Source: Alphaproteobacteria bacterium PA2
GTDB taxonomy: Bacteria > Pseudomonadota > Alphaproteobacteria > Caulobacterales > Caulobacteraceae
DNA length: 64,000 nucleotides
NCBI GenBank assembly: GCA_002256425.1
Contig: NKIZ01000001.1
Span: forward strand, 2,887,001 to 2,951,000
Reading direction: 5' to 3'
Shown here: in pieces, positions 51,261-60,674 of the stretch
Position numbering within the stretch: position 1 is the first letter of the stretch
How the letters are laid out: every line of letters begins with the position of its first letter
Made by a program: the position numbers and the translations under genes
Notes under the pieces: generated by a model
Database searches by the model: none
The model's input: the letters and a program-made list of their open reading frames with translations, nothing else
Told to the model about the DNA's origin: nothing

Positions 51261-52868
51261 TTGGATCGCCAAGAGCTCTTCGACAGCATCAACCAGAAGC
51301 TCGCCGCCAACGATATTGAAGGCGCGGTTGACCTGGCCGAAGTGGCGGTCGCCCTGGGTGAAACCCACCCTACCCTGCTGAATCTCTGCGCACACCGCCT
51401 GGAGGTCCAGGGCGATTTTCCCGGCGCCCTGAAGCTGCTTGACCAGGCCCTGCAGATCGCTCCCGATGATGTGAGCATACTCAGCGCCATTGGCCATTGC
51501 TGGATCAAGCAGGCCGAGCCTGTGAACGCCCTGCGGGCCTTTTCGGCGGCCCTGGCGCGGCATCCGGGTTTTGCGCCGGCCCAGCATGGCGCCGGCCTGG
51601 CCCTGAGGGCGCTCGGCGACCTCAAGGAGGCCAGGACCGCCCAGGCGCGGGCTGCGGCCCTGGACCCCAACTATCCCGATCCCAGGGGCGCTCTGGCCAT
51701 ACTTTCCCTGCACGAGAAAAAGCCTGATGAAGCCCGGGCGCACGCCAACACCGCCCTGCGCCTCAACCCCCGGGAGCCGGCGGCCTTCCTGACCCTCGCC
51801 ACCCTGGACATTGAGGCGGGCGACCACGCCGCCGTGGCCAGCCGGCTGCAGGGTGAACTTGACGATCCCCAGATTGCGCCCCTGCAGAAGGCGCCCCTGT
51901 GCCGATTGCTGGGCGACGCCCTCGACGGTCTGGGACAGTACGACGATGCCTTCGCCGCATATCTGGAAGGCAACACCATTCAACGGCGCATCTACGCCCC
52001 CCAGCATGGCGGCGATGACGTGGAGAGCGCCCTCAGCCTCTGCCAGCGCCTGACCCGGGAGTTCTCGGCCGAAGGCATGACCTTCCCGGTCAGACCCCCA
52101 TCGCCCGGCCCTGATGTGAACCATGTCTTCCTGGTGGGTTTCCCCCGGTCAGGGACGACCCTGCTGGAACAGATCCTGGCCAGCCACCCCGATGTCCTGG
52201 CCCTGGAAGAAAAGCCGACCCTGGGCGAGGACATCACGACCTTCTTCCTGGAGCAGGACTCCATGGAGACCCTGCTCTCCCTGGATGACGCCGGGATCGC
52301 AAGCCGGGTGGCCGCCTATTGGCAGCGAATTGCTGATTATGGGCTGGCGGTGGACGGCAAGACCTTTGTGGACAAGCAGCCCTCCCTCACAACCTATCTG
52401 CCCCTGGTGGCCAGGCTTTTCCCCAAGGCCAAGGTGATCATCGCCCGCCGCGATCCCCGGGACGTGGTCCTGAGCTGCTTCCGGCGGGGTTTCAACATGA
52501 GCCGGACCATCTACGAGTTCACCGACCTGGAACGGCTCTCGGCGCTCTATGGCGCCACCATGGATCTGGCCGAGCTGTACGCTGAAAAGCTGCCGCTGAA
52601 GTTTCACGTCCACAGTCATGAAGACATGATCGCCGACTTCGACGGGCGGATCAGCGCCCTGTGCGACAGCCTCGGCCTCGAATTCGATGTGAACATGCGC
52701 AACTTCGTGGAAACCGCCAGGAGCCGCGACATACGGACCCCGAGCGCGGGTCAGGTGGTCCAGGGCCTCAATGCCGGCGGTGTCGGCTACTGGCGGAATT
52801 ATGAAGCCCACATGGGGCCCGCCATTGCGGTCCTGCAGCCCTGGATCCAGCGCTACGGCTACGCCTGA
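51261..52868 (+). CDS. TPR-sulfotransferase fusion
   Basis: A 535-residue protein. Residues 1-270 are about seven TPR-like units (for example LNLCAHRLEVQGDFPGALKL, ALAILSLHEKKPDEARAHAN). The C-terminal half is a PAPS-dependent sulfotransferase: PAPS loop HVFLVGFPRSGTTLLEQILA near 293 and the 3'-phosphate motif KVIIARRDPRDVVLSCFRRG near 390. Likely transfers sulfate to a protein or carbohydrate. The start is a TTG at 51261; no ATG fits better. A close TPR-oxygenase neighbour upstream and the TonB receptor locus downstream suggest a modification set. Confidence 0.9.
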   Translation: MDRQELFDSINQKLAANDIEGAVDLAEVAVALGETHPTLLNLCAHRLEVQGDFPGALKLLDQALQIAPDDVSILSAIGHCWIKQAEPVNALRAFSAALARHPGFAPAQHGAGLALRALGDLKEARTAQARAAALDPNYPDPRGALAILSLHEKKPDEARAHANTALRLNPREPAAFLTLATLDIEAGDHAAVASRLQGELDDPQIAPLQKAPLCRLLGDALDGLGQYDDAFAAYLEGNTIQRRIYAPQHGGDDVESALSLCQRLTREFSAEGMTFPVRPPSPGPDVNHVFLVGFPRSGTTLLEQILASHPDVLALEEKPTLGEDITTFFLEQDSMETLLSLDDAGIASRVAAYWQRIADYGLAVDGKTFVDKQPSLTTYLPLVARLFPKAKVIIARRDPRDVVLSCFRRGFNMSRTIYEFTDLERLSALYGATMDLAELYAEKLPLKFHVHSHEDMIADFDGRISALCDSLGLEFDVNMRNFVETARSRDIRTPSAGQVVQGLNAGGVGYWRNYEAHMGPAIAVLQPWIQRYGYA

Positions 52869-52948
52869 CCGGCTATCAGGGAGCCCCGGGGCAGGTCACG
52901 ACCTGACCGGACAGGTCGTCCCTCGGCCTTCACCTCATCTCCGAGCTT

Positions 52949-53052
52949 GATGAACTGGACCCCGGCCTCCGCCGGGGTGACCGGTGGGTGTTGCGAGTCC
53001 GCGCCCGATCTCCAACCCCCGGTCATACCGGCGGAGGCCGGTATCCAGTTCC
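52949..53052. repeat. REP-like palindromic element pair, locus B
   Basis: Two inverted copies at about 52949-52984 (minus) and 53021-53052 (plus) of the unit also found at 16.4 kb, each with core CCGGCGGAGGCCGG and the TCCAGTT tail. The remainder of this 311-bp gap holds only the receptor terminator at 53122. Confidence 0.75.
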
Positions 53053-53121
53053 TAAAGCGCTGCGTAACCTTAGAAGGGCTCCTCTTCGGCAGAGCTTGGA
53101 TGCGCCAGTCACCCGCGCACG

Positions 53122-53152
53122 AAAAAGGCGGGCCGGCTTTCGCCGACCCGCC
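53122..53152 (-). terminator. Rho-independent terminator of the TonB-dependent receptor
   Basis: An 11-base stem with one mismatch (53127-53137 with 53142-53152) and a 4-base loop, followed by TTTTTC on the minus strand, 27 bases beyond the receptor stop. Confidence 0.85.
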
Positions 53153-53179
53153 TGATTTCGTTCCGAATGTCAGCGTGAC

Positions 53180-56161
53180 TTAGAAGTCAGCGGTGACGCT
53201 CATGAAGACGTTACGACCAAGGGTGTCGTAAAGCTGCGGGAACATGTTGCCGTTACCACCGCCGAAGGCGCCGGTGTTGTTGGCGTCGCCGCGCGGCGGA
53301 TCCTGGTCGAACAGGTTGTTCGCACCGGCGCGGAGGGTCAGACCCGTCCGGACCTTCCAGGAGGCGCTGAGGTCGATGTAGTTGGTAGCCTTCACCTTGG
53401 CGTCGATCGCGTTGATGTAGCCCTGGTTCAGGAAGGCGTTCTTCGAGTTACCGTCGAATTCCGCGCTACCGATATGGCGCCAGGTCAGGGTGCTGGTGAT
53501 GTTCCACGGCGTGGTCCACGACAGCTTGGCCCGGTGACGCCACTTGGGCTGGGGAACATTGCAGGTCACGCCATAGAGACCGGCGCACTCATAGGTGCCA
53601 CCGCCCGAGATGGGCTGGGTCACGTAGTTCTTGGTGTAGGTGCCGACCAGGCCAACGCTCAGGCCACCCCAATCCGGCAGGCCGAGATCGGACAGGTCGG
53701 TCCGGTAGTTGGCCGCAAGGTCCAGACCCTTGGTCTGAATGAAGCCGGTGTTGACGTTGGTGGAGTCCACGTAACCCGAACCGAACAGCAGGCCGGTGGT
53801 CGTGTCACGATGGACGGCGCTGCAGAACACCGGAGAACCGGTGGACAGGCAGTTGCCCAGGGTAACAGCTGCACCGCCGAGGCCGCGCTGGATGATGTTG
53901 CGGACGCGGATGTTCCAGTAGTCGATGGAGAAGGTCAGGCCGGGCGTGAAGCGCGGGCTGAACACGGCGCCGTAGGTGTAGGTGTCGGCAGTTTCCGGGT
54001 TCAGCAGCGGGTTGCCGCCGGTGAGCGAGCCGCACTGCGAAGCAGGGCAGGCGTCGATCTTGCCATACTGGGCGGCGGTGACGCCGGTCCGCTGGCAGGC
54101 TGCGAGCGACTGGGCAGGCTTGGTGCCGGCGCAGGGGTCGGAACCGTTCCACAGATTTTGGACCTGGGCTTCGAACAGGTTGACGATGTTCGGAGCGCGG
54201 ACAGCGCGGTTATAGCTGTAGCGGAAACGCACGTCGTCGGTCGGGGCGTATTCGCCTTCGGCCTTGAAGGTGTTGGTGTTCACGCCGGTGTTATAACGCG
54301 AATAGCGATAGCCGGTGGTGACCGCCAGGGACTTGACCCAGGGCTTGTCTTCCATGAGCGGCATGCGGGCTTCGCCGAACAGTTCGTAGACGTCGAAGGC
54401 GCCGGAGACGCTCTTGGACTGGCTGCCGCCAGACAGATCGCCGGAGGTGTAGTTGGCGTCGACGTTATACTCGATGCTCTCACGACGATATTCAGCGCCC
54501 AGGGCGATGCCCAGGCCGCCATCGGCGTAGGGCGACTTGGCGCCATACTGGCCGAGGTCGCCGGTGATCGATCCACTGACGATCTGCTCGACTGTGGAGC
54601 CGTTCCGGAGACCGGGGGTCAGCAGATAGTCATAGGCATTCTGGGTGATGCCGGCGCTGAGGGCCTTGAACAGGTTCAGCGGGACGCAGTCGCCGCCGGA
54701 GATGCACTTGCCGGTGGCAGGGTCGACCAGCAGGGCCTTCTGGATCTTGGCCAGAGAGGCGTAGCCGCCCTGGGTGTCCTGATAGCCAGCCGTGCCGTAC
54801 TGCGCATAGGCGTCGTATGCCCAGCCGTCACCCAGATCGCCCCGGAGGCCGAAGTTGATCTTGTAGTTGGTGTGGCTGTAGGCGTCCGAACGGGGAACCG
54901 CGGCGAAGCGGTAGCCGATCAGGGCCCGGCCAATGGCCGACGTGTTTGCGGCTGCGCCGCACATGGCGGTCTGCTGCTGCAGGGACATCAGCGGGTTGTT
55001 ACAGTTGATCTCCATATAGCTCTGACCAACCACGGCGCCGCCGCCGGCGAACAGGCCGGACGGTGCGTACTGGGCCCGCGAACGGTCGTCAGCGAACATG
55101 AATTCCGAATAGAGTTCAACAGCCGGGTTCAGCTGGTAGTGCGCGAAATAGCCGGCCGAATAGCGGTCGTCCTGACGCTGCAGATAGCTGAGGGTGTTGA
55201 AGTTGTAGCCGAAATTGCCCGACGAAGACGGCACGAAGGTGTTGGTGCCGTTGGGATTGGCAGCCTGGCGAACCGTGGTGCCGGGCGTCACGCCAGGGGC
55301 GTCGATGAAGCTGAAGCGGCCATAGGCGCCGTTGGACGAACCAAGGCAGAAATAGCTGTCATAGGCCGAGTTGACCGAGGTCGGGCCGGGCTGCGAAGCC
55401 AGACCGCAGGCGGCGAAGTCGCGGGTCGCCTGGGTGACGGGCTGGGCGTTGAAATAGGTCGCGTAGACCGTGATGTTGCCCTTGTCGTCGTCGAAGTTCG
55501 AACCGAAGACCAGGGAGGCGCTGGTCTGGCCACCGTCAGAACGGTTGCCCGGGATGGCGTAGTTGCCAGCCTTGAGGACCGACTGAGCCAGGGAGTCCTG
55601 CTGGCGGTGCTGGTTGAAGCTGTACTGAGCGTCCATGCGGACGCCCTGGAAGCTCTTGATCATCATGAAGTTGACAACGCCGGCCACGGCGTCGGCGCCG
55701 TACACGGCCGAGGCGCCGCCGGTGACGACGTCAACGCGTTCAACCAGGGCGGCAGGGATCGTGTTCAGGTCGGCGACCGGGGTCTGCGGGTCACCGGGTT
55801 GCAGGCGGCGGCCATTGACCAGAACGACGGTCCGGCTCGGGCCGAGGTTCCGCAGGTCGATGGTGGCGGTGCCGTTACCATTGATGGACTGGCCGAGGTT
55901 CTGACCACCGAAGACTTGCGGCAGCGAGTTCGTCAGGGTGTCGATGGAGGCCGTACCGGCGACCTTCACGTCTTCCTGGCTGACGGTCACCAGAGGGCTG
56001 TTGGAGGTCAGGTTCGGCTGCGCGATACGCGAACCGGTGATGACCACTTCCGCGACTTCAGGCGCAGCGTTTTCAGCGGCGTAGGCCGAGCCGGCCACGA
56101 GAGCGGCGCTGCAGATGATCGAGGAGGCCAGGAGCCTCTCGCGCAGGGTGTTGATTTGCAA
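53180..56161 (-). CDS. TonB-dependent outer membrane receptor
   Basis: A 993-residue receptor that imports a bulky nutrient across the outer membrane using TonB energy. It has a signal peptide (SIICSAALVAGSAYA), a TonB-box-like segment EVAEVVITGSRIAQP, plug motifs TIDLRNLGPSRTVVLVNGRR and VTGGASAVYGADAVAGVVNF, and a large barrel ending DTLGRNVFMSVTADF. The start is a TTG at 56161 with GGAGGA nine bases upstream; longer frames to 56278 add Arg-rich sequence before the signal peptide. Monocistronic with a terminator. It lies between TPR-oxygenase and TPR-sulfotransferase genes. Substrate unknown; the class is often used for plant glycans and other complex molecules. Confidence 0.94.
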   Translation of the reverse strand: MQINTLRERLLASSIICSAALVAGSAYAAENAAPEVAEVVITGSRIAQPNLTSNSPLVTVSQEDVKVAGTASIDTLTNSLPQVFGGQNLGQSINGNGTATIDLRNLGPSRTVVLVNGRRLQPGDPQTPVADLNTIPAALVERVDVVTGGASAVYGADAVAGVVNFMMIKSFQGVRMDAQYSFNQHRQQDSLAQSVLKAGNYAIPGNRSDGGQTSASLVFGSNFDDDKGNITVYATYFNAQPVTQATRDFAACGLASQPGPTSVNSAYDSYFCLGSSNGAYGRFSFIDAPGVTPGTTVRQAANPNGTNTFVPSSSGNFGYNFNTLSYLQRQDDRYSAGYFAHYQLNPAVELYSEFMFADDRSRAQYAPSGLFAGGGAVVGQSYMEINCNNPLMSLQQQTAMCGAAANTSAIGRALIGYRFAAVPRSDAYSHTNYKINFGLRGDLGDGWAYDAYAQYGTAGYQDTQGGYASLAKIQKALLVDPATGKCISGGDCVPLNLFKALSAGITQNAYDYLLTPGLRNGSTVEQIVSGSITGDLGQYGAKSPYADGGLGIALGAEYRRESIEYNVDANYTSGDLSGGSQSKSVSGAFDVYELFGEARMPLMEDKPWVKSLAVTTGYRYSRYNTGVNTNTFKAEGEYAPTDDVRFRYSYNRAVRAPNIVNLFEAQVQNLWNGSDPCAGTKPAQSLAACQRTGVTAAQYGKIDACPASQCGSLTGGNPLLNPETADTYTYGAVFSPRFTPGLTFSIDYWNIRVRNIIQRGLGGAAVTLGNCLSTGSPVFCSAVHRDTTTGLLFGSGYVDSTNVNTGFIQTKGLDLAANYRTDLSDLGLPDWGGLSVGLVGTYTKNYVTQPISGGGTYECAGLYGVTCNVPQPKWRHRAKLSWTTPWNITSTLTWRHIGSAEFDGNSKNAFLNQGYINAIDAKVKATNYIDLSASWKVRTGLTLRAGANNLFDQDPPRGDANNTGAFGGGNGNMFPQLYDTLGRNVFMSVTADF

Positions 56162-56434
56162 AGTGTTGGTCCTCCAACGGAGACGGCCGCACATGGTGCG
56201 GACCGCAGCCCCCAAAAAAATAAGATCCCATCGCCGGTAGACTGGCGCGGTTATGCCGGAGTTACGGGGGCTGGGCACTCAGGGTCAACGCACATTAACA
56301 AGCTGCAATGGTTTAGGCGCTCGCCTGTCGCTTTTTGGTCACATATCAGACCAATTTGAGCGGCTATCGGCGCAAACGCCGGATTCGTGGGCAAACTTCA
56401 CCCCGGCAAATGCGGCTCGATCCCGCCCTCGGCT

Positions 56435-58294
56435 TCACCGATTCGGAGTTCTGGGCGCCACATCAAAGGCGATGGTGATCCGCCGCTCCTGGGATGTGAA
56501 CGGCACGGTGCCGTGCCACATATAGCTCGGGAACAGGGCCAGCAGGCCGGGCCTTGGCTGGATGTAGTGTTCCGGGCCCAGCTTTGGCTGGGTAGGTTGG
56601 CCGGGTTCGCCGAACTTGATCCATCCGGCCTTCGGGTCCGGCGAGGGTTGGGTCGGCATTTCCACGTAGAATGCCGAGGACAGCCAGCCCTGGTGATGGA
56701 TGTGGTCTGCGTGAAAGCCGTCAGGCCGCAGGAAGACCGACCAGCACCCGGCGATCCGATAGTCACCAAGGAATCGGCGCCCCAGTGGCCCGGGCGCTTC
56801 GGCGACCTTGCGCATGTGCTCCCGGATCGGTCCGTCAACGGCCTTGAAGAAGGCCCGCAGGGTAGGATCTGACGACCGCATCAGGTTCTGTGAGGTCTGG
56901 CTGCCATTGCGCAGGGACTGATCAAACGGCTCCTTGCGGAAGCTGTGCAGGGTGGTCAGGGAGGCGGCCAGATCACTGAGATAGGCCGACATGCTGGACC
57001 AGCCGTCCGGCGTCTCGACCTCGTAGGGCGCCACATAGGCTTCATAGTTGTAGAGGGCCTTGTAGCGCGGATCTCCCATCAGCCGGTAGGCTGTGGCGAG
57101 GCGGGCCGTCGCCGTCACATTGAGCGGATCAAAGCTGAGGATCTCCTCCAAAAGTTCCGCAGCGGATTCCGGACGCCCCAGAGCCAGGTCGGCGTCGCAC
57201 AGCCGGGCCCATATGCCGGGATGCTCGGGGTCAAGGGCGATGGCGCGCTCTGCCTCAGCCCGGGCCGAGGCGGCGTCGCCCAGGGCAAGGTTGATATCGC
57301 TCAGCAGCAGATGAAGGCCCACATCCCGGGCGCCGACCTGCAATGCGGACCGCACGATGGTCTGGGCGCCATCCAGGTCCCCCGCGACCTGATGCAACTT
57401 GGCCAGGGCCGTGACCGCCCCAAGGTCTCTGGGATCCTTGGCCAGAACGGTGCGTTGAGGCGCGCCCGATTCCTTCAAATCACCCGTGCGCATCCAGATC
57501 AGCTGGGACAGGTCGCGATGGATCTCGGGGCCTGCGATCCCCTGCTCCACGGCCTGACGGAAGGCGTCTTCGCCCTCTGACAGCCTGCCCATGCCGGTCA
57601 GGGCCCGCCCTCGCACCAGCCAGGGCGCCTCGCCTGTCGCCCTCAGACGGAAGGATTCCGCCGAGGCCCGCTCGGCCTCTGGCCACATCTGGAGGTCGGC
57701 ATAGCCAGCAGCCAGATTGTGCCGCATGGAGGCGCTCTGCGGATGGTCGCGGACGCACTGTTCAAAGATCTCAAGGGCCGCCTCGGGGCGACCGACTGAG
57801 CGGTAAGCCTGGGCCAGGGCGAACAGCAGCCGCAGGTCTTTTGCCCCGGCCTCAACCTCGGCCTCGAGAATGGGCAGGGCTTCGGCAGGTCTGCCCTGGG
57901 CCGTCAGGGAGGCGGCGAGACCTTCCAGGGCGTCAAGCACCGGCTTGGCCAGGGCCTGGCCCGACTGGCGTGGCGGGGCCAGGGCAAGGACATCACGATA
58001 GGCGGTCTCGGCCTCGGCGATCCGGCCGACCGCCGTCATCAGTTCTCCCTGGGCCAGTATGTAGACCAGTTCGAGCGGGGCCAGCCTTCTGGCATTGGCC
58101 AGGGCGGCTTCGGCGCCGGCCGTATCCCCTGCCCTGCGCAGGACAAATCCCAGCAGGCCGTGCAACCGCGCATCGGGGACCCCGGCCTCGACCCAGGGGA
58201 TCAGAATGTCCCGGGCTTCTGCAATGCGACCGGCCTGGAAGGCCGTGCCTGCGGCGTTATAGGCGCTGTCCGGCGTCGGTTTGGCGGAGCTCAT
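56435..58294 (-). CDS. TPR protein with 2OG-Fe(II) oxygenase domain
   Basis: A 619-residue protein. About 400 N-terminal residues are TPR units (LHGLLGFVLRRAGDTAGAEA, LAKLHQVAGDLDGAQTIVRS). The C-terminal 200 residues match the putative 2OG-Fe(II) oxygenase family found in TPR fusions: metal ligands in DGFHADHIHHQGWLSSAFYV, a second His in SYMWHGTVPFTSQERRITIA and the 2OG Arg there. ATG at 58294, no signal peptide. It is transcribed towards the TonB receptor gene with a 273-bp gap between, in which only the receptor promoter is expected. A protein- or peptide-hydroxylating role is inferred. Confidence 0.9.
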   Translation of the reverse strand: MSSAKPTPDSAYNAAGTAFQAGRIAEARDILIPWVEAGVPDARLHGLLGFVLRRAGDTAGAEAALANARRLAPLELVYILAQGELMTAVGRIAEAETAYRDVLALAPPRQSGQALAKPVLDALEGLAASLTAQGRPAEALPILEAEVEAGAKDLRLLFALAQAYRSVGRPEAALEIFEQCVRDHPQSASMRHNLAAGYADLQMWPEAERASAESFRLRATGEAPWLVRGRALTGMGRLSEGEDAFRQAVEQGIAGPEIHRDLSQLIWMRTGDLKESGAPQRTVLAKDPRDLGAVTALAKLHQVAGDLDGAQTIVRSALQVGARDVGLHLLLSDINLALGDAASARAEAERAIALDPEHPGIWARLCDADLALGRPESAAELLEEILSFDPLNVTATARLATAYRLMGDPRYKALYNYEAYVAPYEVETPDGWSSMSAYLSDLAASLTTLHSFRKEPFDQSLRNGSQTSQNLMRSSDPTLRAFFKAVDGPIREHMRKVAEAPGPLGRRFLGDYRIAGCWSVFLRPDGFHADHIHHQGWLSSAFYVEMPTQPSPDPKAGWIKFGEPGQPTQPKLGPEHYIQPRPGLLALFPSYMWHGTVPFTSQERRITIAFDVAPRTPNR

Positions 58295-58351
58295 ATTGTG
58301 GACTCTCCTGGCGACAGCCCCGCCGCGCGGTGGCTGGCCCCGCGATAGGGC

Positions 58352-59242
58352 CTAGCGGTCCTTGGGGTCAATGGCGTCGCGCAGGCCATCGCCGATGAAG
58401 TTGAAGGACATCAGGGTGGCCACCATGGTCAGGGAGGGGAAGACCAGCAGCCACCAGGCCAGCTCCATGTCCTGGGCGCCGCCGGCGATCAGGGTGCCCA
58501 GGGAGGCGGCAGGGGGCTGAACCCCCAGTCCGAGGAAGGACAGGAAGCTCTCTGACAGTATGACCGCCGGAATGGTCAGGGTGACATAGACCATGACCGG
58601 GCCCAGCAGGTTCGGGACGATGTGGCGGATGATGATGGCGCCCTGCGTCAGCCCGGCGGCCCGGGCGGCCTCGATGAACTCTTTCTGTTTCAGCGAAAGG
58701 GTCTGGCCCCGGACAATCCGGCTCATGGTCAGCCATTCCACTGCCCCGATGGCCACGAAGATCAGCACGATGTTCGAGCCGAAGGTGACCATCAGCAGGA
58801 TGACGAAGAAGATGAAAGGCAGGGCGTACATGACGTCGACAATGCGCATCATCACTTCATCCACCACCCCGCCCAGATAGCCGGCGATGGCGCCCCAGGC
58901 GACGCCGATCACCAGGGAGACACAGGTGGCCACCAGGCCGATCATTAGGGAAACCTGAAGGCCGCTGAGCAACCGCGCCAGCAGGTCTCGGCCAAGGGCG
59001 TCGGCGCCCAGTATGTGGCCCTGGGTCAGGGGCGGCGCCCAGACATCGTTCTTGTTCACGGCGTCATAGGTGAAGGGGATCAGCATGGGGCCGATTACGG
59101 CGGCCGCCACCAGGGTCGTCAGCATGATCATGCCGGTCAGGGCGGCGCGGTTGCGCAGGAGACGACGCAGGGCGTCATCCCAGAGGCTGCGGCCATGGAC
59201 GGCTTCGGGAACAGCGGCGGCCGGAATGTCGATGCTGCTCAT
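58352..59242 (-). CDS. oppC: ABC transporter permease, OppC/DppC type
   Basis: A 296-residue inner-membrane permease with about six helices. The N-terminal OppC extension (LLRNRAALTGMIMLTTLVAA) and GTDALGRD-like GADALGRDLLARLL are typical; the EAA loop is EAARAAGLTQGAIIIRHIVPN. Its ATG overlaps the oppB stop (ATGA). It imports or exports peptides or related solutes together with OppB; no ATPase or binding-protein gene is within the window, so the cluster is incomplete or split. Confidence 0.94.
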   Translation of the reverse strand: MSSIDIPAAAVPEAVHGRSLWDDALRRLLRNRAALTGMIMLTTLVAAAVIGPMLIPFTYDAVNKNDVWAPPLTQGHILGADALGRDLLARLLSGLQVSLMIGLVATCVSLVIGVAWGAIAGYLGGVVDEVMMRIVDVMYALPFIFFVILLMVTFGSNIVLIFVAIGAVEWLTMSRIVRGQTLSLKQKEFIEAARAAGLTQGAIIIRHIVPNLLGPVMVYVTLTIPAVILSESFLSFLGLGVQPPAASLGTLIAGGAQDMELAWWLLVFPSLTMVATLMSFNFIGDGLRDAIDPKDR

Positions 59243-60162
59243 GACAGGGTCACCCGCGGATCAAGGACCGCTAGCGCCAGATCGGCCATCAGGTTCAGGA
59301 AAAGGACCAGGGCCGCATAGAAGATCACCATGCCCATGACCACGGTATAGTCCCGCTGCATGGCGCTGATGACGAAGAACTTGCCCAGGCCCGGCAGGTT
59401 GAAAATCTTTTCCACCACCAGGGATCCGGTCAGCAGGCCTGCGCTGGCCGGGCCCAGATAGTTGACCAGGGGCAGGATGGCGGCCCTCAGGGCATGGTGG
59501 GTGACGATGCGATGGGCGGGCAGCCCCTTGGCCCGGGCGGTGCGTACATAGTTGGAGGTCAGGACCTCGATCATGCCGGCCCGGGTGAAGCGGGAAATGA
59601 TGGCGATCTGTGGCAGGGACAGGACCGTGACCGGCAGGATCAGGTTCTGGATGGCGCCGCCATTCCAGCCGCCATTGGGCAGCCACTGGAGGATGGAGCC
59701 GAACAGCAGGACCAGGAGGGGCGCCGTCACGAAGGTCGGAATGCAGACCCCCAGGATCGCCACCCCCATGACGCCATAGTCCACCCAGCCGTTCTGGCGC
59801 AGGGCCGCCATGACGCCCAGGGTCATGCCGACAACAGAGGCAAGGATCATGGCCGAGGCCCCAAGGATCAGACTGACCTTGTAGTTCTCCTGCAGGATCT
59901 GGAGGACCGACTTGTCCTTGTATTTCAGGGACGGACCGAAATCCCCGTGCAGGACATCGACCACATAGTCGGCGTACTGGGCGACGATCGGCTTATCGAG
60001 CCCGTACTTGGCCTTGATGTTCTGCTCGATTTCCGGGGAAAGCCTGCGGTCGAGGTCAAACGGGCTGCCAGGGGCCGCACGCATCATGAAGAAGGCGACT
60101 GTGACCACCAGGAACAGGGTCGGAATGGCCACAAGCAGTCGTCGACCGATGAAACCCAACAT
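59239..60162 (-). CDS. oppB: ABC transporter permease, OppB/DppB type
   Basis: A 307-residue permease that begins MLGFIGRRLLVAIPTLFLVV, with the OppB features FFMMRAAPGSPFD, a large periplasmic loop and EAA-like RTARAKGLPAHRIVTHHALR. Pairs with OppC downstream, with which it is translationally coupled. It is divergent from the TIGR01244 gene. Confidence 0.94.
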   Translation of the reverse strand: MLGFIGRRLLVAIPTLFLVVTVAFFMMRAAPGSPFDLDRRLSPEIEQNIKAKYGLDKPIVAQYADYVVDVLHGDFGPSLKYKDKSVLQILQENYKVSLILGASAMILASVVGMTLGVMAALRQNGWVDYGVMGVAILGVCIPTFVTAPLLVLLFGSILQWLPNGGWNGGAIQNLILPVTVLSLPQIAIISRFTRAGMIEVLTSNYVRTARAKGLPAHRIVTHHALRAAILPLVNYLGPASAGLLTGSLVVEKIFNLPGLGKFFVISAMQRDYTVVMGMVIFYAALVLFLNLMADLALAVLDPRVTLS

Positions 60163-60263
60163 TCGAAGAAACGACTCGCTTTGAGACCTTTTGATCGGCC
60201 AGACATTGCGAAACTTTCACCGCCCCCCGATGATGTCAATTAAGCCCAACCGGACCCGCAATC

Positions 60264-60674
60264 ATGTCGAAGTTTACCCGAGTCACCGACCAGATTTCCG
60301 TCGCGCCCCAGGTGGCCCTGAGCGACATGGCCATCGCTGCGGCGGAAGGCTTCACCCTGGTGATCAACAACCGCCCGGATGGAGAGGACATGTCCCAGCC
60401 CTCCAGCGCTGACATGGAAGCCGCGGCCCTGGCCGCCGGCCTGGCCTATGCCCACATTCCGGTGCGCGGCTCACCCACCATGGATCAGGTGGAGGAAGAG
60501 CGGCATCTGCTTGAAAGCCACAGCGGCCGGGTCCTGGCCTACTGCCGGTCCGGCACCCGGTCCATTGTCACCTGGTCCCTGGGTCAGACCCTGGCCGGAG
60601 ACCGGACCCGGGAGGAACTGGTCGCCCTGGGCGACGCCGCCGGATATGACCTGTCCAGCGTCCTGCCGCGCTAG
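60264..60674 (+). CDS. TIGR01244 family sulfur transferase / protein tyrosine phosphatase-like protein
   Basis: A 136-residue cytoplasmic protein of the Blh-like N-domain family: VAPQVALSDMAIAAAEGFTL, INNRPDGEDMSQPSSADME, and the C-X5-R active loop in AYCRSGTRSIVTW. In sulfide-related homologues this domain is fused to a dioxygenase; here it stands alone. Phosphatase or persulfide-transfer activity are both possible. Its stop shares one CTAG with the small convergent ORF. Confidence 0.9.
   Translation: MSKFTRVTDQISVAPQVALSDMAIAAAEGFTLVINNRPDGEDMSQPSSADMEAAALAAGLAYAHIPVRGSPTMDQVEEERHLLESHSGRVLAYCRSGTRSIVTWSLGQTLAGDRTREELVALGDAAGYDLSSVLPR

Noticed and set aside
53474-56359. 961-codon open frame on the plus strand
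   Set aside because: Antisense of the TonB receptor; no motifs, signal peptide or ribosome-binding site. Long antisense frames are common in GC-rich DNA.
58352-60162. Calling a complete oligopeptide ABC transporter
   Set aside because: Only two permeases are present; binding protein and ATPases are not in the window.
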